Shown here: positions 20,820-28,700 of the stretch, piece by piece
Numbering within the stretch: position 1 is the first letter of the stretch
Layout of the letters: every line of letters begins with the position of its first letter
Assembly (NCBI GenBank): GCA_963970005.1
Contig: CAXAMN010000003.1
Location: 909,140 to 973,139 of the forward strand
Direction: 5' to 3'
DNA length: 64,000 bases
From: Durusdinium trenchii
Lineage: Eukaryota > Sar > Dinophyceae > Suessiales > Symbiodiniaceae
Notes under the pieces: generated by a model
The model's input: the letters and a program-made list of their open reading frames with translations, nothing else
Databases searched by the model: none
Told to the model about the DNA's origin: nothing
Made by a program: the position numbers and the translations under genes

Positions 20820-23800
20820 ATGGATGAGGATGAGATCTCTGAAGAGCTCTGGAGATTGATGGATGAAGCCTTCGAAGCGAATGATGCCAAACTACGTTCG
20901 ATGCCAAAAGTGCCCAAGCATCAGGTAGAAGAGTATGAGCCTGGTGCCGGACTCATGACTGAGTTCACCCGTACAGTGGCTTTCTCTGGGAGTGCCGACC
21001 CAGAGGGCCAGACTTCAGACCCGTCCGAAATGGATGCCAAAAAAGAGGACGTTGGGAGTGCGCGCGGCTTCGATTCGTTCGTCGACGATTGGGTTAGGGG
21101 GTTGTCCTGTTTTGAACTATGCAAGGCCAAGACCACGGGGGAGCTTTTCCCGCTTCCCTCGGATAACCTCGTTTGTCACCCAAAATTTTCTAATGTCGAT
21201 GATCGAGTGCGGAAGGTCTGCTGGGGTTTGATGAAGGCCCCGAATCACTTATATGGTTGTGCGCCTCCGGTTTCACTCCGTGTTTCTGAAAACCATGTTC
21301 GAGTTTGCATGTTTTTGATGGAAGAGTCAAAAGATTTTTTGAGTCGAGTGCCAGTGCTAAAGAGCCTCAGTTGGTCCGAGTACTTGAAGGTCAGGACCAT
21401 TGATTACAAAGGCGATGAGGTTCGAACAGCTCAGACTACTTCGTGGGAGAATATCCGAAGCGCTCTCCCTGATGAGGTTGGGAGAGTGCGACTGGAGAGT
21501 GTTGTCACCAAGGGCTCTCTTCACTATGTGGAGAACTTCGGAAGCTACCTGCTCCCTGAGGCCAACCGGCGTCACACACGACCTCCACGGGTGATGATTG
21601 AGGATTCTCAATGGGAGGCCATGTGTTGTGGTCTCCTTGAGAAAGGCGTGTGTGGACTCATCGGCGAAGACCAGGTTTTTCGCGTGGAAGGTAAGTTGCT
21701 GCTAAACGGCCTTTTTGGAGTACCTAAGGACGAAGACGTTAATGGGGTGCCGGTTCACCGCCTCATTATGAATCTGATTCCTTTGAATCGCATATGTCGA
21801 CCCATGAGCGGAGACATTAGCACCTTACCGGCCTGGCCGTCGATGCACCCTTTTGAGATCGGACCTGAGGAAACACTTCTCGTAAGCTCTGAAGACGTGC
21901 GGTGTTTCTTTTATATTTTTGCCGTACCTCAAGAGTGGCATCGGTTCCTTGCCTTCAACAAGGTGGTACCACCTCACCTATGTCCTGACAGGTTACAAAA
22001 CTACTACTTGTGTGGAAAGGTCTTGCCCATGGGCTTTTGTAACTCCGTGTCATTGGCTCAGCAGGTCCATCGCACCATTGTAGGTGAGGCAGTCCAGGAA
22101 TGTGTTGCGCAAGGCAGTCGCGTGAGCTGGGAGGCAGAACACCGCAAGGATCGCAGTTTCAGTTGGAGCAATCCTTCGTTTAGAGTCTACCTGGACAACT
22201 TCGACTTCCTGGAAAAGGTGGATTCGCGAACGGCTGACAGGATCAGAGGTGATACTCCCACCTTTGTTGAGGCGCTGAGAAATGCCTATGCTAGGCTTCA
22301 GGTTCCTCGGCATCCAAAAAAGGCTGTCGCACGGAGCTCCAAAGCGGAGGTGCAGGGAGCGGAGGTTGATGGCGAACATGGTTCAGCCGCACCCAAAGCG
22401 GACAAGTTGTCAAAATACCTTCACCTGTGCCACCTGTTGTTGGAGAAGGGTCGCGCTACGCAGAGACAGGTGCAGGTTGTGGCTGGCGGTTTCGTGTACT
22501 TTGCCACTTTTCGGAGACCGCTCCTTGGATCTCTGAATGCTGTCTGGAAATTTGTGCAAAGCTTTGAAGGTGGTCCTTTCGTGCAACCGTTGCCGGCGGA
22601 GGTGCGTGTTGAGCTGTCGCGTTTCTGCTTGCTGGTGCCCTTGGCGCGCATGGATTTTCGCCTTAGTTTGTCAAGCACGGTGACTGCTTCAGATGCATCC
22701 ACCTATGGGGGTGGCGTGACGGCTTCGTCGGGATTGACGCAAGTTGGGACAATTGCAGCCAATATGCCCACGCGGGGCAACGTGGTAGAGTTGGAGGACG
22801 TTCCGACGGTGCTCACGGTAGGACTTTTCGATGGCATAGCTGGGCTTCGAGTTGCTGCGGACGCCGTTGGTTTTTCGGTAGTCGGGCATGTGTCGGTTGA
22901 GTGTCATGAACCTGCCAACAGGGTTGTTGAGAGTCGCTTTCCGGGAACCTTGTTTGTGAAGACTGTGGAGGAGGTCTCATCGGACATGGTCAAATCCTGG
23001 GCGTGCCAATTCAGTCAGGTGTCAATGGTCGTTCTGGGCGCTGGTCCACCTTGTCAGGGTGTTTCTGGTTTAAATGCGGACCGCAAAGGCGCACTCAAAG
23101 ATCTCCGGAGTTGCCTGTTTTGGCATGTGGAGCGTGTAAAGGACCTTCTGTGTGAACACTTCCCGTGGGCTCAGGTGCATCGCTTGATGGAATCGGTCGC
23201 CTCCATGGACGTCGAGGACAGGGAGGTGATGAGCAAATCGGTGGGCTCTACACCTTATCTCATTGACGCTGCAGGGGTCACAGGCTGTCGTCGTCCGCGC
23301 CTCTACTGGCCGTCATGGGAGATCCTTCAAACTCCCGGTGCACAAATCTCTTCGGTCACGGGAGAAGGCTGGGGACAACTAACTGAAGTTGCCCTCTCAG
23401 CCGCCGTTGATGTCGAACAATTCTTGGAACCAGGGTGGACTAAGTGCAGTGACGAGTGTTTTCCAACTTTCACCACCAGCAGGCCTCGGGCGTCCCCGGG
23501 GCGCAAGCCAGCGGGGTTGCAACATTGCACTGCTGAAGAAGTTGATCGTTGGCAGGCCGATTCCTATCGTTTCCCTCCGTACCAATATCGGACTCGTTTC
23601 TGTCTTCAGGACAAGGATGGCAACCTGCGCACACCAGGGGTTGAAGAAAGAGAGGTACTGATGGGTTTCCCTCGTGGCTACACCTACAACTGCATGTCAA
23701 AAGCACACCGTCACGGGGCGGCATGGCGTGATGAAAGGCTGAGCTTGCTTGGCAATTCCTGGTGTGTCTTTGTCATTGCATGGTTGTTGTCGTGTTTGGG

Positions 23801-24377
23801 CGTGCCACGCGGTTTATGTCCTAAAATGACCATTGCACAGGTGATGCGACAATGTTGTCCTGGAGGTGGAACCTTGTTGCAAGGCTTCTTGTTGCGTCCC
23901 TTCATGCGGCCTCCCCGTCACCATGTACAGCCACAAGAAGATCAGTTGGCTCGGAAGCTCACCGGGTTGATCAGCGGTAAGGGAGAGGATCTTCTCCTCC
24001 AGGCTCCTCCCGAGGATGTCCAGCGCTACCATCGGTTGAGAATGAGTATTCCAGCAAAGCTGTGGAAGTGGCGTGTCATTTGTGGATGGCGTTGGCAAGG
24101 GTCCCCTGAGCATATCAACGTTCTTGAACTGCGTGCTGTGTTGACTGCATTGAAATGGAGGTTTTCAAAGAAGGCTTGGCTGCGGACTCGCTTCCTACAC
24201 CTAGTTGACTCACAAGTGTGCTTACACGCTCTGGCGCGTGGACGCTCGAGCAGCCGGAAACTTCGGCGCACATTGTTACGCATTGACGCACTCCTGTTGG
24301 CATCTGGATCGCACGGCGTATGGACCAGAACCCGGCCGACGCTCCCAGTCGGCGGCCCGTCCGTAAGCGATGGGTAA
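20820..24377 (+). CDS. Retrotransposon ORF3: RT, RNase H and C5 methyltransferase
   Basis: 1185 codons counted from the ATG at 20820 (the frame is open upstream but overlaps ORF2). RT: Asp359 in motif A (SEDVRCFFYIFAVP), LPMGFCNS at about 402-409, and YLDN at 457-460 where most RTs have YxDD. RNase H begins with TASDASTYGGG (Asp625). Then comes a DNMT3-like cytosine methyltransferase: VGLFDGIAGLRVA (667-679), GAGPPCQGVSG with Cys745, MESV with Glu791 (ENV in most family members), RRPR (824-827), LMGFPRGYT from 947 and GNS at 978-980. RNase H resumes with VLELRAVLTAL (Glu1103) and HLVDSQV (Asp1130). The closing motif NPADAPSR is present only in another frame (24329-24352), so this copy has a one-base break there. 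Confidence 0.9.
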   Translation: MDEDEISEELWRLMDEAFEANDAKLRSMPKVPKHQVEEYEPGAGLMTEFTRTVAFSGSADPEGQTSDPSEMDAKKEDVGSARGFDSFVDDWVRGLSCFELCKAKTTGELFPLPSDNLVCHPKFSNVDDRVRKVCWGLMKAPNHLYGCAPPVSLRVSENHVRVCMFLMEESKDFLSRVPVLKSLSWSEYLKVRTIDYKGDEVRTAQTTSWENIRSALPDEVGRVRLESVVTKGSLHYVENFGSYLLPEANRRHTRPPRVMIEDSQWEAMCCGLLEKGVCGLIGEDQVFRVEGKLLLNGLFGVPKDEDVNGVPVHRLIMNLIPLNRICRPMSGDISTLPAWPSMHPFEIGPEETLLVSSEDVRCFFYIFAVPQEWHRFLAFNKVVPPHLCPDRLQNYYLCGKVLPMGFCNSVSLAQQVHRTIVGEAVQECVAQGSRVSWEAEHRKDRSFSWSNPSFRVYLDNFDFLEKVDSRTADRIRGDTPTFVEALRNAYARLQVPRHPKKAVARSSKAEVQGAEVDGEHGSAAPKADKLSKYLHLCHLLLEKGRATQRQVQVVAGGFVYFATFRRPLLGSLNAVWKFVQSFEGGPFVQPLPAEVRVELSRFCLLVPLARMDFRLSLSSTVTASDASTYGGGVTASSGLTQVGTIAANMPTRGNVVELEDVPTVLTVGLFDGIAGLRVAADAVGFSVVGHVSVECHEPANRVVESRFPGTLFVKTVEEVSSDMVKSWACQFSQVSMVVLGAGPPCQGVSGLNADRKGALKDLRSCLFWHVERVKDLLCEHFPWAQVHRLMESVASMDVEDREVMSKSVGSTPYLIDAAGVTGCRRPRLYWPSWEILQTPGAQISSVTGEGWGQLTEVALSAAVDVEQFLEPGWTKCSDECFPTFTTSRPRASPGRKPAGLQHCTAEEVDRWQADSYRFPPYQYRTRFCLQDKDGNLRTPGVEEREVLMGFPRGYTYNCMSKAHRHGAAWRDERLSLLGNSWCVFVIAWLLSCLGVPRGLCPKMTIAQVMRQCCPGGGTLLQGFLLRPFMRPPRHHVQPQEDQLARKLTGLISGKGEDLLLQAPPEDVQRYHRLRMSIPAKLWKWRVICGWRWQGSPEHINVLELRAVLTALKWRFSKKAWLRTRFLHLVDSQVCLHALARGRSSSRKLRRTLLRIDALLLASGSHGVWTRTRPTLPVGGPSVSDG
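22818..23800 (+). other. DNMT3-like cytosine-C5 methyltransferase domain inside ORF3
   Basis: About 325 residues carry family motifs I, IV, VI, VIII and X in normal order. LFDGIAG and the text around PCQ followed by ADRKGALKDLRS resemble DNMT3 rather than bacterial Dcm or DNMT1. The catalytic Cys745 and Glu791 are intact; Asn of the ENV motif is Ser. Expected reaction: transfer of methyl from S-adenosylmethionine to C5 of cytosine in DNA. Specificity cannot be read from sequence, although dinoflagellate genomes are known to be heavily CG-methylated. Confidence 0.9.
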
Positions 24378-24382
24378 AGTAG
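24329..24382 (+). pseudogene. Out-of-frame RNase H C-terminal motif
   Basis: The phase one base behind ORF3 reads NPADAPSRRPVRKRW and stops at TAG 24380-24382. NPADAPSR is the conserved closing motif of RNase H in DIRS-like elements, containing its last catalytic Asp. ORF3 itself runs through this DNA in the wrong phase and stops at 24375. A single-base deletion just before 24329 in this copy explains it best. No slippery heptamer is visible. Confidence 0.75.
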
Positions 24383-25461
24383 GCAAACTCCATGTAGAAG
24401 GATGCTCACAGGAGGAGCGCAAGCGTCGGAGAGCAGAACTAGGTACTTTGCAGTCATTAACAGTACAGAGTCGTACAAGGCAGCGATACAACAAGGCACT
24501 TGAGCAATTTTGGTCATTTTTGCGTGAAGAAGGAATCGCTGTTCCGGATAGTTCAGGACCTCTAGATCGTATACTCTGCCTCTATTTGGAACATCTATGG
24601 GCCGAAGGCTTCGGGCGTGCCTTGGCTGCGGACACGGTGGCGGCAGTTCAAGACGCACAACCTGACGTTCGTAAACATCTTCCCGCCACATGGCGCCTTC
24701 TTAAGGTGTGGAACCAAAATGAGATCCCCAGTCGTGCCCCACCGCTCCCTGAAGAGGCCCTTCACGCTATGGTGGGATATGCCATCTTCAAGAACCAGCT
24801 TCATTTTGCCCTATCCCTCCTCGTGGGATACTATGGTGTCCTACGTACGGGAGAAATTTTGGAGCTTAAGTCATCGGATGTGGCCGTGGAGTCTGAACGT
24901 GGCCCTGCAGTAATCTCTCTTGGACTGACCAAAGGGGGTCAACGACAAGGCGCCGCAGAAAGCGTGACCATCACATCGGAACAGGTCATCCGCTGGCTTT
25001 ATCAGTGGATTCATGACTCTGGTCCTCGCACTTTCCTCTGCCCTAAGCCCGCCCAGTGGCGCAAGCTGTTCAATGAGACTCTTGAAGCGTTAGGCTTCAA
25101 TGACCTTCAATTTAGGCCCTACTCCTTGCGAAGAGGAGGGGCGACATACTGGTTTAGAAAATGGGGCGTGCTCGATAGACTCCTCCTGTACGGTAGGTGG
25201 CAGAATGCCAGAACTGCACGTACATATGTCAATGATGGCTTAGCAGCCTTAGCGTCTATGAAGCTACCATGGACTGGCCCCAACCGCAGATTCAAACAAA
25301 TCTTTTTGAATTCATACCACCAGTCGTTACCCTCGCTTGAGCCCGCTCGCAAAGCGACCAGGGCAGGGGGACGTGGAAAGAAGACCAAGAAGTCGTCCAA
25401 AACAGTGAGAGTTGGTGAGAGGGGCAGTTTTCCTTTTCCCTTTTCTTTCTCGAAAAAATAA
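24370..25461 (+). CDS. Retrotransposon ORF4, tyrosine recombinase
   Basis: 363 codons from ATG 24370, overlapping the ORF3 stop by 8 bases. Catalytic features of the family: box-I Arg159 in GVLRTGEIL, YSLRRGGAT with Arg254, and GRWQNARTARTYV with the nucleophile Tyr286. The usual His of HxxR is Tyr251 here (RPYSLR). The residue corresponding to the third-histidine position appears to be Trp, which some family members also use. The N-terminal ~130 residues form the expected helical SAM-like DNA-binding part (QRYNKALEQFWSFL). The last 50 residues are basic and end FSKK. Expected role: integration of the circular DNA intermediate by strand exchange. Confidence 0.9.
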   Translation: MGKVGKLHVEGCSQEERKRRRAELGTLQSLTVQSRTRQRYNKALEQFWSFLREEGIAVPDSSGPLDRILCLYLEHLWAEGFGRALAADTVAAVQDAQPDVRKHLPATWRLLKVWNQNEIPSRAPPLPEEALHAMVGYAIFKNQLHFALSLLVGYYGVLRTGEILELKSSDVAVESERGPAVISLGLTKGGQRQGAAESVTITSEQVIRWLYQWIHDSGPRTFLCPKPAQWRKLFNETLEALGFNDLQFRPYSLRRGGATYWFRKWGVLDRLLLYGRWQNARTARTYVNDGLAALASMKLPWTGPNRRFKQIFLNSYHQSLPSLEPARKATRAGGRGKKTKKSSKTVRVGERGSFPFPFSFSKK

Positions 25462-25489
25462 CTGAGGAAACCAAGTGATCTTCACTTTT

Positions 25490-25545
25490 GAAGGCTATGA
25501 GCCTTATTTCTCTCCGGCTTGGCGGAGAGGGTAAGGGTAGCCTTC
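25490..25545 (+). other. 3' hairpin 1 of the retrotransposon
   Basis: Outer stem GAAGGCTA (25490-25497)/TAGCCTTC (25538-25545), middle stem CCTTA (25502-25506)/TAAGG (25532-25536), inner stem CTCTCCG (25510-25516)/CGGAGAG (25523-25529), with apical GGCTTGGCG centred on the loop. Begins 28 bases after the ORF4 stop. Confidence 0.8.
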
Positions 25546-25549
25546 CTTT

Positions 25550-25604
25550 GTCTCTGAGCTGACATCTGGACGGCTTGGCGAACAGATGTCGGGGAGACCA
25601 GAGA
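25550..25604 (+). other. 3' hairpin 2 of the retrotransposon
   Basis: Perfect 8-base stem GACATCTG (25561-25568)/CAGATGTC (25583-25590) with a 14-base loop containing GGCTTGGCG again, and an outer stem GTCTC (25550-25554)/GAGAC (25594-25598). Stem sequences differ from hairpin 1 but the loop nonamer is identical. Confidence 0.8.
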
Positions 25605-25698
25605 ATAAAAGAGAGTTGAGTTGACTTGTGAATTGTTTTAACTTTTGACTAAAATGGCCTTGCATAGCAACAAAACAGAGCGTTTGAATTCTTGAGCC

Positions 25699-25717
25699 TT
25701 TATATATATATATATAC
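25699..25717. repeat. TA microsatellite
   Basis: (TA)n run between the retrotransposon 3' region and the first FAD exon. Confidence 0.8.
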
Positions 25718-25782
25718 CATTATCCTCTTGAGGCTCCGGTTGAGGTCTTGCATCTGGCATCGGCCTCCGGGGCCTCGGTCAG

Positions 25783-28700
25783 GACGTGGTCTTGGTGGGG
25801 AGCGGCCTCGGCAGCCTGAGCTGCGCCGCGGTGCTGGCGGCCGCCGGGCGCCACGTCACCGTGTGCGAGTCGCACTACCGGCGCGCGGCTCAGGTGAACT
25901 TGCACTGATGGAATTCATCTACGAGATGTGGTGATATTGAACCTCTTACATGTGAGATAAACCATTTATACATCCACTCCCTGGAATGACCATATGGAAG
26001 TGGATGGCACCACCTGTTTGGTCTTCGGATTTCATGCTCCTTCGAAATCGGGGCCAGAACTTCCATGATCATTGTAGTGGAGCGTTTTTATTGCAACACT
26101 TGCAAGGGAAACTGTCACACAGGCAGCCGTCCGGGGAACATGATGTCGTTGCCAATTGCGGACTCTTGGAACAAGCCTTGCAGAGTGCCTTGCAGGTTGG
26201 GTGGAGCCTGCCACACTTTCACGGCCAAAGTCGCTGGAGCTGGAGACGCTGGCTTTGAGTTGGCGGGTTTTGTCTATCTATATAATAGAAATTGTGTCGT
26301 GAGGGATTTGTCAAATAGTGGAGATGAACAGTGGAAACACTTACAAGAACTAGCATGGTGCTCGGTGCTCCCTATGTTGGCGAAGTTCCAGCATGCAGCA
26401 TGGAGTTTCTTTTTTTCGTCTTCTCTGGCCAAACTGTGATTCGCCCAGGAGTTCCACTTCGAGTCAGGCCCTTCACTGTACAGTGGCCTCAGCCTGGAGG
26501 AAAGTCCCTCGCAGCTAAAACACGTCTTCCAGATTGTGGGCAAAGAACCCCAGTGGATCCAATATGACCGTTGCTTGGAGCAGCATAGGTTGAGCCGACC
26601 GCGGGTTTTTCGTCGCCTATTTTTGGTGATGGTGACAGTGAAGGTCGCGAAGGTGAATGATTTTTCTGGTTTTGAAAAAAGCATGACTCCAGCAACAGCA
26701 TAGGTTGGAACAATGCACAGAAACCAAGGTTGGAATGCCTTCTTGCCCGAGGGCGAGGTGAATGTAGCGGTTGGATACCAAGAAGTGGTACAGAAGCTGT
26801 TACCTGCCTATGGAGGCGGCCGGGCAGTGCCTGACGTGTCGGACGGCAAGCATGTTCCATTTGGAATTGAGAATGCGCTTGACGCAGGCACCGATGCGGT
26901 CGCCCAATGGCAGAAGCTCATGTCCGAATTAAAACCCATGTCCGATGCGCCTCGTCGCACGGCGGAGGGGCGGACATGGGCCTCAAAGCACGTACGTTTG
27001 GACAGGGTTCTGGAGTCCCAGTGCGCCAAGGGTGAGTTTGACTATATAACTTCTTTTGTTTTGGGCACTTTCGGTCCCTTTTCTTCAGCTTGTCACAGAG
27101 AACTGGATGCAGCACTGACCTTTGGCACTGACATGTCGAGGCTTTGTACAATGCCCCTCCCTTTGGTGCCCTGCGAGATGATTCGTGGGCTGCGGTGACC
27201 ATGGGCCGATTCTTCCGGCGCCGGACTCAAAAATGCATCTCCATTTGAGAGTGGTTTTCACACGAAATGGCACCAGCTACCCCAAGTTCGGTGGTATACG
27301 GTGTGGTTTAAACATGGACTCTGCACTCTGCACCCATGTCAATGTGTCTAAGACATTTTCGGGTGCCATCTACTCCGAAACTGCTGTCATGAATCAATGC
27401 TGTGGAGTGACCTGTGTGAACCACGGCATGAGTCATGACATGAAGCGTTTTCTAGTTCTGCTTGTCGGCAGGCGGCTCGGCCCCCTGCTTTTCGATATCC
27501 CTGGAGGCTTGGACCCTTGGCTGAACCCGAACCCGGCTTCGATCGCGCTCCGATCGCTCCGCACATGCCACGACTGCAATGACGGACCACCATGACTGCG
27601 AGGTGCTGCGCGCTTAAGCCAGCCCTTCGAGGCTCCAGTTGAGTGGCCTGATTTTCGTTTTCAAGTTAAGTTCGCCTGAGAGGACTTCCTGAGGGAGGTT
27701 GGAGTCACGGACAGCTTCGTGAAGTGCAGGGCTGAGCATTGGGGATTCTGCTCTGGACGTCCTTGCGCCCACACTGGTGTCCCACCATGTCCCACCGAAA
27801 TCCGGGTGGGGCGTTTCTGGCTGAGGAACTACCTGAGCCTTTTCAGCTTTTTGCTGCAGGGCCTTCCCAGCTACGGCTCGCCCACCTCCATGATGGCATG
27901 GGCCTGAGCCAAACTCGGGGTAGATGGACCCCCCCCCCGCAGTTCGGCATAAGACCAACAGGCTTCGACATATACACATGTCACATGGAAATGAAATGGC
28001 TCTTGTGTTCCCACCATAAGACCGGATGTGGTCATTCGATGTCATTCGTAGACTTCTTCCTTGAGCGGCGACAAAGACAAAAAAGGCCTACATGATGGCG
28101 GATCTGTATCGCAAGGGTGGGACTTGCTGGGGTCTCAGGGACCAAGTCCGTACCACAACAGAAAAAACACCGCGCCCGCCCTCTGGAAGAGAGTCGAGGC
28201 CTCGACTATCCCAAAGGAGGCTCGGAAGCCATCGTTCAGGTCGGCGACTCTTTTTTGGCCAGAAGGCCGATCTTGTTTCTTCTCTTTTTATTTGTACCTT
28301 GGATGTGCTGTATAGCCCTTCTTTTACCTTCATTTATCATTCAGTCCCTGTTTAAACTTTCTGTCCTTCTCTCTGGCTTTGCCACTTGGCGTTTTCGCAC
28401 GCGCACAGAAAAAGAATCGCTTGCTTCGATTCCTTTGGCCCGCCCCAACCATGTGTCCATAGGAGGTGGGACCAGGTAACAGGGAGGAGGCTGGAAGGGG
28501 CACTTTCTGGGAGGCCTTGCTTGATGGCATCGAAGAAAAGAGTCCTTCTGCCAAGATTTGGAGCCAGGCGACGCTTTTGAGCATGTCACAGTTTCTGCTG
28601 CATCATTCGTGCAGATTCGTTGGAGGGGCCTTGCATGTTGCGGGGTTGAAGTTCTAGCCAAGAGAGGAAGTTGGCCCCTCTAGCTCGCTAGAGCTGGGAG

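Larger units (their letters stand above)
18166..25650 (+). mobile_element. Tyrosine-recombinase (DIRS-like) retrotransposon with cytosine methyltransferase
   Basis: Four + strand ORFs (18252-19346, 19346-20812, 20820-24377, 24370-25461) give gag-like proteins, RT-RNase H-methyltransferase and a tyrosine recombinase. The ORFs touch, overlap or are separated by only 7 bases. An AT-rich leader (18166-18251) precedes ORF1, and a 3' region with two strong hairpins and AATAAA-like sequence (25604-25609) follows ORF4. Recombinase-bearing retrotransposons integrate through a circular DNA intermediate and usually leave no target duplication; none is seen. No long direct or inverted terminal repeat was found between the flanks by eye, so the ends are estimated. 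Retrotransposons that captured DNMT genes are documented in dinoflagellates. One internal frame break is visible at the end of the RNase H region; otherwise the copy looks young. Confidence 0.85.

Noticed and set aside
24300..24335. Programmed -1 frameshift at the end of ORF3
   Set aside because: No slippery heptamer precedes the out-of-frame motif; a one-base deletion is simpler.
18166..25650. Long terminal repeats
   Set aside because: Comparison by eye of the leader with the 3' region in both orientations showed no shared stretch; the tyrosine recombinase also argues against an LTR element with an integrase.
25645..25672. Spliced-leader relic on the minus strand (GCCATTTT followed by GTCAAAAG)
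   Set aside because: Only a partial resemblance to the dinoflagellate spliced leader, and it faces into the retrotransposon 3' region.
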